Shown: piece by piece, positions 1 to 8,575 of the stretch | Layout of the letters: every line of letters begins with the position of its first letter | Position numbering within the stretch: position 1 is the first letter of the stretch | Origin: Aurantiacibacter poecillastricola | Lineage (GTDB): Bacteria; Pseudomonadota; Alphaproteobacteria; Sphingomonadales; Sphingomonadaceae | Length of the DNA stretch: 64,000 nt | NCBI RefSeq assembly: GCF_030730945.1 | Contig: NZ_JAVAMS010000001.1 | Coordinates: forward strand, 806,001 to 870,000 | Reading direction: 5' to 3' | Translations under genes and position numbers: made by a program | The notes under the pieces: generated by a model | Told to the model about the DNA's origin: nothing | Database searches by the model: none | The model's input: only the letters and a program-made list of their open reading frames with translations

Positions 1-2472
1 CTCCTCGCCGCGCAGGCGGTACTGGTAGATACCGCCCACATCCAGCATGTTGCGGTAGATCGGGTTGTCGCCATAGGCCGCCGCGTGACGGCGCACCGTC
101 TCTTCCGCCACTTCGGGAAGGCCGATGCCCTCGATCGTGGTGGCGGTGCGGGTGAAGTAGTCCTCCACGAACTTGCTCGACAGGCCCACGCAATCGAAGA
201 TCTGCGCGCCGCAATAGGACTGGTAGGTGGAGATGCCCATCTTCGACATCACCTTGCGGATGCCCTTGCCCACCGCCTTGATGTAGTTCTGCTCGACCGT
301 CTCTGTATCGAGCTCGGGGAACTTGTGGGCGCGCAGGTCCTCCATTGTCTCAAAAGCGAGATAGGGGTTGATCGCTTCCGCGCCGTAGCCTGCCAGCACG
401 CAGAAATGGTGCACTTCGCGCGCTTCGCCGGTCTCCACCACGATGCCGGTCTGCATGCGCAGGCCCTGGCGCACCAGCTGGTGGTGCACCGCGGCAGTGG
501 CGAGCAGGGCGGGCATGGGAATGCGGTCCGGTCCCTGCTTGCGGTCGGACAGGATGAGAATGTTCTTGTCCTGCAGTACCGCCTCGGTCGCGGCCCAGCA
601 CATTTCCTTGATCGCCATTTCAAGGCCATCGGCGCCTGTTTCGGCATCCCAGGTGATGTCGATGGTGGCGGTGCGGAATGCGCCGTCGAGGCTGGATTCG
701 ACAGAGCGGATCTTCTCCATGCCGCGATTGGTCAGGATCGGCTGGCTGATCTCGAGGCGCTTGTGCGTGCCTGCCTCGCGGCCGAGCAGGTTCGGGCGCG
801 GGCCTATCATCGAGAGCAGGCTCATCACCAGCTCCTCGCGGATGGGATCGATCGGCGGGTTCGTCACCTGCGCGAAGTTCTGCTTGAAATAGTCGTAGAG
901 CAGGCGCGAGCGGTTGGAGAGCACGGCGATCGGCGTGTCGGTGCCCATCGAACCGATGGGATCGTCGGCATTGGTGGCCATCGGCTCCAGGAAGCGGGCG
1001 ATATCCTCCTGCGTGTAGCCGAAGGCCTGCTGGCGATCGAGCAGGCTGACCTCGTTCTCCTGCACGGCATCCTTGTCCACCTCGATCGCATCGAGGTCAC
1101 GCAGTTTGTACTGCGCCCTTTGCAGCCATTCCTCGTAAGGATGCGCGTTGGCGAGTTCGGCCTTCAGTTCCTCGTCCTCGATGATACGGCCCTGCTCGAG
1201 GTCGATCAGCAGCATGCGGCCCGGCTGCAGGCGCCACTTGCGCACGATGTCCTCTTCCTTGAACGGCAGCACGCCGCTTTCGGAAGCGAGGCAGACGAGG
1301 TCGTCCTTCGTCACGCAGTAACGCGCCGGACGAAGGCCGTTGCGGTCGAGCGTGGCGGCGATCTGGCGGCCATCGGTGAAGGCGACGGCGGCGGGGCCGT
1401 CCCACGGCTCCATCAGCGCGGCGTGATACTCGTAGAAGGCCCGGCGCTTGGGATCCATCAGGTCGTTGCCGTTCCACGCCTCGGGGATCAGCATCATCAT
1501 CGCATGGGCGAGGCTGTATCCGCCCAGCAGCAGCAGTTCGAGCGCGTTATCGAGGCAGGCCGTGTCGGACTGTCCGTGCGGCACGATCGGCCACAGCTTG
1601 TCGAGGTCGGCGCCCAGCAGGTCCGATTCCATCGTGCGGCGCCGGGCGTTCATCCAGTTCACATTGCCGCGCACCGTATTAATTTCCCCATTATGCGCGA
1701 TCAGGCGGAACGGCTGGGCCAGCCGCCACGAAGGGAAGGTGTTGGTGGAGAAACGCTGGTGAACGAGGCCCAGCGCGCTCTCGGAATCGGGATCGCGCAA
1801 ATCGTCGTAGAAACTCTCCACCTGGTTCGCCAGCAACAGGCCCTTGTAGACCACCGTGCGGCTGGAGAAGCTCGGCATGTAGAGCTTCTCAAGCCCCGGC
1901 ATGGCGTGCTTCTCGGCCAGTTCCTTCAGCGGGTTCTGGGTCTGCTTGCGAATCACGATCAGCTTGCGCTCGAACGCGTCCTGGTCCTCGCAATTGTCGC
2001 CGCGCGCGATGAAGCACTGGCGGATCACGGGCATGGATTCGAGCACCGCCTTGCCCAGGCCATCCTTGGTGGTGGGCACGTCGCGCCAGCCGATCAGGTG
2101 CTGGCCTTCCTTGGCGATGAACTTCTCGAACTGCTCCGTGATGAAGGCGCGCGCCTCGTCCTGCGGCGGCATGAAGCACATCGCGACCGCGTAGTCGCCG
2201 GCGGGCGGCAGCGTCAGGCCCTCGGCATCGGCCCATTTGCGATAGAGCCGGTCGGGAATCTGCATGAGGATGCCCGCGCCATCGCCCAGCAGCGGATCCG
2301 CACCCACGGCGCCGCGATGGTCGAGATTGGCGAGAATCTCCAGCGCCTGCGTCACGATAGCGTGCGAGGGTTTGCCCTTGATATGGGCGACGAAGCCCAC
2401 ACCGCAGGCATCATGCTCGTTAACGGGATCGTAAAGGCCGCGAGGCGCCGGGTACTCGGTCAAAGCTGTCAC
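1..2472 (-). CDS. gltB: Glutamate synthase (NADPH) large subunit, 5' part only
   Basis: Catalyses reductive transfer of the glutamine amide to 2-oxoglutarate, giving two glutamates (GOGAT, ammonia assimilation, cytoplasm). The first 824 codons are present and the gene runs off the left edge; family members are about 1500 residues. The N-terminus shows the class II glutamine amidotransferase signature, with the nucleophile Cys23 in DACGVGFVAHIKG after a short propeptide that the family normally removes. HRGAVGADPLLGDGAGI and GDYAVAMCFMPP follow as expected. Start is GTG at 2472, in the context GGAAGAGTG. The cognate small subunit gltD is not in the window. Codon use matches the neighbours. Family assignment is firm; only the start codon is slightly uncertain. 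Confidence 0.95.
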   Translation of the reverse strand, partial: MTALTEYPAPRGLYDPVNEHDACGVGFVAHIKGKPSHAIVTQALEILANLDHRGAVGADPLLGDGAGILMQIPDRLYRKWADAEGLTLPPAGDYAVAMCFMPPQDEARAFITEQFEKFIAKEGQHLIGWRDVPTTKDGLGKAVLESMPVIRQCFIARGDNCEDQDAFERKLIVIRKQTQNPLKELAEKHAMPGLEKLYMPSFSSRTVVYKGLLLANQVESFYDDLRDPDSESALGLVHQRFSTNTFPSWRLAQPFRLIAHNGEINTVRGNVNWMNARRRTMESDLLGADLDKLWPIVPHGQSDTACLDNALELLLLGGYSLAHAMMMLIPEAWNGNDLMDPKRRAFYEYHAALMEPWDGPAAVAFTDGRQIAATLDRNGLRPARYCVTKDDLVCLASESGVLPFKEEDIVRKWRLQPGRMLLIDLEQGRIIEDEELKAELANAHPYEEWLQRAQYKLRDLDAIEVDKDAVQENEVSLLDRQQAFGYTQEDIARFLEPMATNADDPIGSMGTDTPIAVLSNRSRLLYDYFKQNFAQVTNPPIDPIREELVMSLLSMIGPRPNLLGREAGTHKRLEISQPILTNRGMEKIRSVESSLDGAFRTATIDITWDAETGADGLEMAIKEMCWAATEAVLQDKNILILSDRKQGPDRIPMPALLATAAVHHQLVRQGLRMQTGIVVETGEAREVHHFCVLAGYGAEAINPYLAFETMEDLRAHKFPELDTETVEQNYIKAVGKGIRKVMSKMGISTYQSYCGAQIFDCVGLSSKFVEDYFTRTATTIEGIGLPEVAEETVRRHAAAYGDNPIYRNMLDVGGIYQYRLRGEE

Positions 2473-2528
2473 TCTTCCAGTTGCCGGGCGGAGAGATTGC
2501 ACGCCTCGAACCGCGATCCGGCATGCCG

Positions 2529-2542
2529 GTTACAGCGGTAAC
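2529..2542. promoter_or_regulatory. Small inverted repeat upstream of gltB
   Basis: GTTAC-AGCG-GTAAC, a 5-4-5 dyad about 57 bases upstream of the gltB start, inside the 205-base gap 2473-2677. It could be an operator, but short dyads arise by chance and no consensus is recognised. Nothing else identifiable (no terminator, RNA gene or small reading frame) is seen in this gap. Confidence 0.2.
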
Positions 2543-2677
2543 GAAACGCGACTCACCAGCCCGTGGTGCTGCACGAAAATGTCGCGAAGCGCCCTCATGA
2601 CGACAGGAAGCTATTTTTGCAAGGTTTGGTGCGCCGCAAAATCGCTCCGCGAGACCAAAGCCCTAGCCTGAACTGGC

Positions 2678-4492
2678 CTATTTGCCCATCCGCTGCAGGT
2701 TCATCAGGGCTTCGCGAAGCGCCCGTTCATTGTCATCGTTCGAGGGTTTTGGCCGGCTGACTTGCGCGGCCTCCGCCTCGTGTCCGGTGGCGGGGGGATC
2801 GAAGGGTCTTGCGCTGGAGGCACGTCGTAATTGGCCCGGAAACTGCACTGCGGGCTCTGCGATATCGTCTTCCGGTTCGGGTTCCTCGATGCGCACGAAT
2901 GCAGCGGCGTCTTGTCTGAACGGGTTCGCTTCGACCGGATCGGACGGCACTTCCTCAGCCCCAAATTCGCTCACCGATTCATCTTCCACCACGGGGGCTT
3001 CTATCGCATGGTCTTCCTGCGGATCGGGCGAGGGCGGGGCAGCGGGCGGCTGGTCGAATGCCGGGCGCGGGGCGCTTTTTCTTTCCCGTGTGAGGGGCAG
3101 CGTCAGCGATGCGGCAAGGTCGGCGATGGCTCCATCCTCGCCATCCTCAAGAGCATCTTCATTATCCGGATCGAAACCGGAGAGATCGAAGGTTGTCCCG
3201 AAAGGCGAGAAGCGTTGGCCGGTGCTTGCGCCTGTCACGGGCTCGTCGGCCGCTTCTGCTTCCACGGAAGACGTTTCGCGTTTCGTCGGGCTGGCAGCGG
3301 GGGAGCCAAAATAGGCCGCCATCGCCTTCGCGGCTTCCTCGGCAGCGGCGGGATCGAACTCGCGGGCGAGGGGCGCGCGCTCCGCTGTACTATTGGCTTC
3401 GTCCTGACTTGCGGTCGTATCGGCGGCCACATGGTGCCGGGCAGCCCGTTGCGCCGCGCGCCTCGCGCTCCACTCGCGGTGCTTCTCCAGCGTCGAGCCG
3501 AGCCGCTGGACCAGTTGCACCAGCCCTTCCGCGTGATCCTCGCCCGCGTCTTCGCCTGCGAGATCATCACCGGGAAGGAGCGCCTGATCGGTCTGGACTG
3601 TCGGCTCTTCGGGCATCGTGCTTTCTTTCGTGTTTCGGGTCTCGGGGGCCGGGTCGGGATCGAGCTCGGCCCTGTAAATGGGCGCGGGAGACGGGTAAAA
3701 GCCGGGCGACGGGGCGGCCGCTTCCGTCATGCCGTTCGCCGCGGCCAGCGCCGTTAAATCGCGCTGCTCGCCCATGTCTGCGGCCATCGCGTCGCCGGTT
3801 TGTGCGGTGCCATGCGCTTCTTCCGGTTGTTCCTCGGTCAATTCCACCTCCGGCTCGAGCTCCATCGGGCTGTCCGCGTCTGCCGGGCAGGGTTCGAACA
3901 GCTGACGCTTCTGCAATTCGAGATCGCCGAAGCCCTCGGCGCGATCCGGCTCGGCGGTGTAAACGATCGGTTCTGCCTGCGCCGCCTCATCTTCGACCGG
4001 CGATGCAAGGCCGGGGAGAGGTACGACATCGAGGAAATCACTTCGGCGCTCTTCGTCCTCGATCGCCAGCGCGCGGCGCCGGCCCTTGGGAGGCTCTGCC
4101 TCCGTTTCCGCTCCAATGCCGGTATCGCCGATGTCTTCCGCGGCGTTGAGCGGCAGGCGCGGCATCGCCCTTTCCGCATGCGGCGCGGCAATACGGCGAG
4201 CGAGCAGGAAACCCAGCACGGCTCCCACCAGCGTGCCGATCACCGCCAGCAGCACTTTTGCAGTGAAGCCCAGCGGCGGAGCGGCCTGCGGAACGACGTT
4301 TGCAAGCCCTGTGGCCATGCTCGCGCGTTCGAGGAATGGCGCAGGCAGGACCAGGCTGCCGATTCCCAGCAGGGCGGCGAACCACAAGGCCACGATCCAT
4401 GGAAAGGCCGGGTTTGCCGTCAGCGGAGGCTTGCTCGCCGTCCTCGCGGGTAGGTTTGCAACTCCGTCGATATGCTCGGCGCGTATTGCCAC
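2678..4492 (-). CDS. Unknown acidic membrane-anchored protein
   Basis: 604 residues, not recognised. Two hydrophobic helices lie near the N-terminus (about residues 28-50, including WIVALWFAALLGIGSLVL, and about 77-98, including VLLAVIGTLVGAVLGFLLA). They are followed by a long Glu/Asp/Pro/Ala-rich, probably disordered region of about 500 residues. That region holds one basic, helix-prone patch (LVQRLGSTLEKHREWSARRA) and a conserved-looking tail, NDDNERALREALMNLQRMGK. The topology suggests a short periplasmic loop and a large cytoplasmic acidic domain. Start is GTG with AGGGA eight bases upstream. It lies 48 bases after the glycosyltransferase gene on the same strand and may be co-transcribed. 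A scaffold or adaptor role would be a guess. Confidence 0.8.
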   Translation of the reverse strand: MAIRAEHIDGVANLPARTASKPPLTANPAFPWIVALWFAALLGIGSLVLPAPFLERASMATGLANVVPQAAPPLGFTAKVLLAVIGTLVGAVLGFLLARRIAAPHAERAMPRLPLNAAEDIGDTGIGAETEAEPPKGRRRALAIEDEERRSDFLDVVPLPGLASPVEDEAAQAEPIVYTAEPDRAEGFGDLELQKRQLFEPCPADADSPMELEPEVELTEEQPEEAHGTAQTGDAMAADMGEQRDLTALAAANGMTEAAAPSPGFYPSPAPIYRAELDPDPAPETRNTKESTMPEEPTVQTDQALLPGDDLAGEDAGEDHAEGLVQLVQRLGSTLEKHREWSARRAAQRAARHHVAADTTASQDEANSTAERAPLAREFDPAAAEEAAKAMAAYFGSPAASPTKRETSSVEAEAADEPVTGASTGQRFSPFGTTFDLSGFDPDNEDALEDGEDGAIADLAASLTLPLTRERKSAPRPAFDQPPAAPPSPDPQEDHAIEAPVVEDESVSEFGAEEVPSDPVEANPFRQDAAAFVRIEEPEPEDDIAEPAVQFPGQLRRASSARPFDPPATGHEAEAAQVSRPKPSNDDNERALREALMNLQRMGK

Positions 4493-4540
4493 TTAGCGAT
4501 CCCTATGTTCGTGCCGCGACGCTTCCCACTGCCTCAAGCG

Positions 4541-5770
4541 TCAGGCAGCTGCGGGAACGCGGCCATCATCGGCGCGGCCTAGCAGGCGAAGGTAAACGGC
4601 CCGATAACGCTGAGCGTTGGTGGCCCAGTCATGATGCTCGCGGACATGCACGCGGGCGGCATGGCGGATAGCGTCCCACTCCTCGCGACGATCGACGAGA
4701 TCGGCAAGCGCGGCGGCGCAAGCGGCGGGGTCGTCGGGCGCGAACAATACACCGGTCTCGCCATCGCGGATCAGCTCGCGGTGGCCGCCCACATCGCTTG
4801 CCGCGACCAGCTGCATCTGGGCATTGGCCTCCAGCGGCTTGAGCGGCGTGACGAGATCGGTAAGGCGGCTTTTCTTGCGCGGATAGGCCATGATGTCGGC
4901 GAGGGCGTAATACCGCTCCACCTCGTTATGCGGGACGCGACCGGTGAAATGGATATGTGCAGCAGCGGGGGACGCGGCGGCTTGCGCAAGCAGCGCATCC
5001 TCCATCGGACCACCGCCCACCAGCAGCAGGTGCGCGCCGGGGTGACGGTCGAGCAGCAACGGCATGGCGGCGATGAGGTCGTCCAGCCCCTCGTAATCGT
5101 AGAAACTGCCGATAAATCCGATGACCGGGCCTTCGCCGACGCCGAGTTCCTCAGCGAGCGCATCGTCGCGCGCCGCGGGTTCTCCGAAAGTGGTGAGGTC
5201 CACGCCGTTGGGCATTATGTTGATCTTCTCGCCCGCAAAACCGCGCGCGACGAGATCCGCCCTCAGCCCCTCGCAGATCGTGAACACCGCGTCCGCTCCG
5301 CGCACGGCGAGGTTTTCCAGTTGCCGGGTCAGGTGATACTTCAGTGATCCCTCGGTGCCGGAAAGATTGCCGACGGCCGCATCCTCCCAGAAGGCGCGAA
5401 TTTCGTAGACGACGGGAATGCCCAGGCGCTTGCCCGCGCGAATGGCGGCTAGGCCATCCAGCGCAGGCGAGTGGGCGTGCAGGATGTCCGGCCGCCAGTC
5501 TGCAGCCAGTGCCGTTATGGCATCTGCCAGCGCTGCAATCTCGCGCCATTCCCTGAGGCCCGCGGGGCCACTCGGCACACCGACTGTGCGATGGAACGTA
5601 AGGCCGTCAACGTCTTCCCGCACCGGACCATCGGCGACGTGCCGCTGCCCCGTGATCCCGCGTACCTCCAGCCCCATCCCCTGCTGCGCGCGCAGGATCG
5701 CGCGGGTGCGGAAGGTGTAGCCGCTGTGAATCGGCAGCGAGTGGTCGAGGACATGCAGGATCCGGGTCAT
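4541..5770 (-). CDS. Exosortase A-associated family 4 glycosyltransferase
   Basis: GT-B fold glycosyltransferase (409 residues) that would transfer a sugar from a nucleotide donor during exopolysaccharide assembly. The N-terminus MTRILHVLDHSLPIHSGYTF is characteristic of the Daro_2409-type transferases of PEP-CTERM/exosortase loci. The donor-binding half has GFIGSFYDYEGLDDLIAA and the E-x7-E-like segment VTPLKPLEANAQMQLVAASDVGGHRE. The start is the ATG at 5770 because GGAGGGAG sits five bases upstream; an ATG six codons earlier has no such site. It is divergent from the polymerase-like gene at 6004, with the presumed promoters in 5771-5858. Family call is firm; the sugar and acceptor are unknown. 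Confidence 0.88.
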   Translation of the reverse strand: MTRILHVLDHSLPIHSGYTFRTRAILRAQQGMGLEVRGITGQRHVADGPVREDVDGLTFHRTVGVPSGPAGLREWREIAALADAITALAADWRPDILHAHSPALDGLAAIRAGKRLGIPVVYEIRAFWEDAAVGNLSGTEGSLKYHLTRQLENLAVRGADAVFTICEGLRADLVARGFAGEKINIMPNGVDLTTFGEPAARDDALAEELGVGEGPVIGFIGSFYDYEGLDDLIAAMPLLLDRHPGAHLLLVGGGPMEDALLAQAAASPAAAHIHFTGRVPHNEVERYYALADIMAYPRKKSRLTDLVTPLKPLEANAQMQLVAASDVGGHRELIRDGETGVLFAPDDPAACAAALADLVDRREEWDAIRHAARVHVREHHDWATNAQRYRAVYLRLLGRADDGRVPAAA

Positions 5771-5858
5771 CGGCTCCCTCCCTGCCATGTCAGGCTTAAC
5801 GGCGCGTCAAGAGTGTCCTCCTAAAGCGACGTAACCCGACCCGAGGACGCCGCGACCA

Positions 5859-6011
5859 GTGATCGACTACTTCGCCATTGCCTTGACGCATGCCCTGATC
5901 CTGCTCGCCTGCGCGCGCATGCTGGGGCGCGGCGATCTCGATGCGGACGAGGCTCAGGCCAAGCCCGAAACGCGCCCGTGGCTGGCGGGCAGGGACGCTC
6001 CGGATGCGTGA
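5859..6011 (+). CDS. 50-residue membrane microprotein upstream of the EPS polymerase
   Basis: Small reading frame starting GTG with GAGGA nine to ten bases upstream and ending TGA at 6011. The stop overlaps the ATG of the next gene in ATGCGTGA, so translation should be coupled. It encodes one hydrophobic helix at the very N-terminus (IDYFAIALTHALILLACARM) followed by an acidic/polar tail ending WLAGRDAPDA. The frame is closed by TAA at 5832, so no longer version exists. No family is recognised. The ribosome site, coupling and membrane-helix composition argue for a real gene; a partner of the polymerase-like protein is an inference. Confidence 0.55.
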   Translation: MIDYFAIALTHALILLACARMLGRGDLDADEAQAKPETRPWLAGRDAPDA

Positions 6012-7371
6012 TCTGGTCCTGCTCGGCTTCGTCGCCGCGATCGCGGCGATGGGGCTGAAGCGCCCCTTCCTGTGGGTCCTGCTGTATATCTATGTCGATA
6101 TCGTGACCCCGCAGAAAGTGGGTTACGGCATCATCACCAGCATCTCGCTTTCGCTGCTGTGCTTTGTCGCCGCCTTTGCCGGATACGTCCTGCTCGACAG
6201 CAAGAAGGGCAGCCGTTTCACGCTGCAACAGGGGCTGATCGTGGCGCTGCTCATCTGGTGCGGGATCACCACGCTCGGCGCGGACTTTCCCGAGGCGGCA
6301 AGCGCCAAGTGGGACTGGGTGTGGAAGAGCCTCGTCTGCGCGGCCTTCCTCCCGCTCACCCTGCGCACCAAGCTGCGGCTGGAGGCGGCGGCGCTGATCA
6401 TGGTGCTTTCGGCGGCCAGCATCATCATCTCGGCGGGAATCAAGACGGTGCTGTCTGGCGGCGGCTATGGCACGCTCGTCTCGCTGGTGCAGGACAATTC
6501 CGGGCTTTACGAGGGCTCGACGCTTTCCACCGTTGCCATTGCCATGATCCCGCTCACCGTCTGGGTCGCGCGGCACGGGACGATCTTTACGGAGCGCAAG
6601 CTCGCCATGGCGTTCGCGGCGGCGCTGGTATTCGCCGCCCTGCTGGTGCCGGTGGGCACGCAGACGCGCACGGGCCTCCTGTGCATCGCGGCGCTGGGCG
6701 TCTTGGTGCTGCGCAGCGTGCGCTATCGCTTCGTCTATGCCGGGCTTGCGGGCCTCGGTCTGCTCGCGGCAATACCCTTCCTGCCGGCCGAATATACCGA
6801 GCGCATGGCCACCATCACCGAGTACCGGGCCGACGAATCCGCCTCCACCCGCGTGGCCGTGTGGCGCTGGACCATGGATTACGTGGCTGAGAACCCCATG
6901 GGCGGCGGGTTCGACGCCTTTCTCGGCAACAGCTTCACCTATCGCACCCGCCAGGTCGTCGAGACCGGCGGCACGCAGAGCATCGAATATGCCCAGGTGA
7001 CAGATGAGGGGCGCGCCTACCACTCGGCCTATTTCGAAGTACTGGGCGAGCAGGGCGTGCCGGGCTTCCTTTTCTGGATCGCGTTGCACGCCTCGTGCCT
7101 TATCAACATGGAGCGCATCCGCAGGCGGTTACGCAAGAGCGAGGACGAGGCAGGCAGACGCTGGCACTCGCTGGCGACGGCCTTGCAGAACGGGCACCTC
7201 GTCTATCTCGTGGGCGCGGTTTTCGTCGGCGTGGGCTACCAGCCTTTCATGTTCATGCTGCTGGGCCTGCAGATCGCCTTCTGGTCGATCATGCGCCGTG
7301 AATGGACGGTCGAGCCCGTCGCGCCCCGCCCATGGCAGCGCGAAACCGGGCGCGAAGAACACGCCGCATGA
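6004..7371 (+). CDS. Exosortase A-associated O-glycosylation ligase / Wzy-like polymerase
   Basis: Polytopic inner-membrane protein of 455 residues with about ten to twelve hydrophobic segments and a large periplasmic loop (roughly 250-350). It belongs to the O-antigen ligase/polymerase superfamily. The N-terminus MRDLVLLGFVAAIAAMGLKRPFLWVLLYIY and the TPQKVGYG motif match the type associated with exosortase A (XrtA) systems. It would polymerise or ligate lipid-linked sugar units. The loop carries VAVWRWTMDYVAENPMGGGFDAF and a YHSAYFEVLGEQG motif, as in this superfamily. Start ATG 6004 overlaps the preceding microprotein, and the stop overlaps the acyltransferase start by ATGA, so the three form a translational unit. 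Confidence 0.88.
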   Translation: MRDLVLLGFVAAIAAMGLKRPFLWVLLYIYVDIVTPQKVGYGIITSISLSLLCFVAAFAGYVLLDSKKGSRFTLQQGLIVALLIWCGITTLGADFPEAASAKWDWVWKSLVCAAFLPLTLRTKLRLEAAALIMVLSAASIIISAGIKTVLSGGGYGTLVSLVQDNSGLYEGSTLSTVAIAMIPLTVWVARHGTIFTERKLAMAFAAALVFAALLVPVGTQTRTGLLCIAALGVLVLRSVRYRFVYAGLAGLGLLAAIPFLPAEYTERMATITEYRADESASTRVAVWRWTMDYVAENPMGGGFDAFLGNSFTYRTRQVVETGGTQSIEYAQVTDEGRAYHSAYFEVLGEQGVPGFLFWIALHASCLINMERIRRRLRKSEDEAGRRWHSLATALQNGHLVYLVGAVFVGVGYQPFMFMLLGLQIAFWSIMRREWTVEPVAPRPWQRETGREEHAA

Positions 7372-8483
7372 TCGCGCCGCCGATCCCTCCGCAGCGCGAG
7401 CGCACACCGCACCTCGCCGCCCTCACGGGTCTTCGCGGAATCGCGGCGTGGATGGTGGTGCTCTATCACGCGCGGCTCTCGCTGACCGAATGGATGTCCG
7501 AGGCGGGCCTTGCCATCGCGGGCAAGGGCTATCTCGCGGTGGACCTGTTCTTCATGCTCTCGGGCTTCGTCATGTGGCTCAATTACGGCGAGCGCCTGCG
7601 CCGCGAGGGCGCTGCGGGTGCGCCTGCCTTCTGGTGGCGGCGCCTGGCGCGCATCTGGCCTCTGCACGGCGCAATCCTGCTGGCGATGGTGTGCTTCGCA
7701 CTCGTGCTGCTGGCGACAGGGCGCGACATGGCGAATTACCCGCTCGCCGAATTGCCGCTGCATGTTTTGCTGCTGCAGAACTGGGGGCTCACCTCGGAAC
7801 TGAGCTGGAACCACCCGGCCTGGTCGATCAGCGCGGAGATGGGCGCCTATCTGATGTTCCCGCTCGCCGTGGTCGCCGTGCGGTGGGAGCGGATGGGGCC
7901 CGTCATGCTGGCGACCGGCATCGTGGCCTGCGCATTTGTCCTGCATGGGATCTTCGCCGTCGCCGGGGCGCAGAACCTTGGCCACCAGATCCCCCGGCTG
8001 GGACTGGTGCGTTGCATCGTGGAATTCGGCATGGGGATGATGCTGGCGAATCTCTGGCAACACTGGCGCAACCGCCGGGGCGCGGCCCTGGTGGTTGCAC
8101 TGGCCGCTGGCCTTGCGTTCACAGGCCTGCTGCTGCCGGGCATGCAGGAGACGCTGGTCGTGCCGCTCGGCTTTGCCCTGCTGCTGCTGGCGCTGGCGCT
8201 CGACAGCGGCCTCGCCTCGCGGCTGCTGTCAGCCCGTCCGCTGGTGTGGCTGGGAGACACCAGCTACGCCACCTACCTTGCGCATTTCCCGCTATTGCTG
8301 GCGATCAAGATAGTGGCGGTGGACGAGAGCCTGCAGATCGGCCCGCTATTGTTTGCGGCCTATGTTCTCGTGCTACTCGCGCTCTCGGGCGGACTCTATC
8401 GCTGGCTGGAGAAGCCCGCACAAAACTGGCTGAACGGGCTGGCTTTATTTCCGCATGCCCATCCGGGCGCGCGTCCTCGCTAG
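7368..8483 (+). CDS. Acyltransferase family 3 (OafA/NolL-like) membrane acyltransferase
   Basis: Integral membrane acyltransferase of 371 residues, about ten helices. Family hallmarks are visible: LAALTGLRGIAAWMVVLYH at the N-terminus with the conserved Arg and His, KGYLAVDLFFMLSGFVM, the WWRRLARIWPLH segment, and WSISAEMGAYLMFP. Such proteins add acetyl or other acyl groups to surface polysaccharide. The gene starts at the ATG overlapping the polymerase stop (ATGA at 7368-7371), so it most likely decorates the same exosortase-locus polysaccharide. The C-terminus reaches ALFPHAHPGARPR. Between it and the convergent phaZ (8484-8575) no clear terminator is seen. Confidence 0.88.
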   Translation: MIAPPIPPQRERTPHLAALTGLRGIAAWMVVLYHARLSLTEWMSEAGLAIAGKGYLAVDLFFMLSGFVMWLNYGERLRREGAAGAPAFWWRRLARIWPLHGAILLAMVCFALVLLATGRDMANYPLAELPLHVLLLQNWGLTSELSWNHPAWSISAEMGAYLMFPLAVVAVRWERMGPVMLATGIVACAFVLHGIFAVAGAQNLGHQIPRLGLVRCIVEFGMGMMLANLWQHWRNRRGAALVVALAAGLAFTGLLLPGMQETLVVPLGFALLLLALALDSGLASRLLSARPLVWLGDTSYATYLAHFPLLLAIKIVAVDESLQIGPLLFAAYVLVLLALSGGLYRWLEKPAQNWLNGLALFPHAHPGARPR

Positions 8484-8575
8484 ACACGCAGCAGAGCTGC
8501 GCCCGCTGCGAGCGGCCGTCGGGCCTTGCGATCGCTGGCGCGACCGATTCCCGCCTAGCCCATCAGTCCCCTTTT

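Noticed and set aside
85-2541. Long + strand open frame (818 codons) opposite gltB
   Set aside because: It is antisense to a strongly recognisable gltB and its translation is Arg/His/Ala-rich with no family match, as is common opposite high-GC genes.
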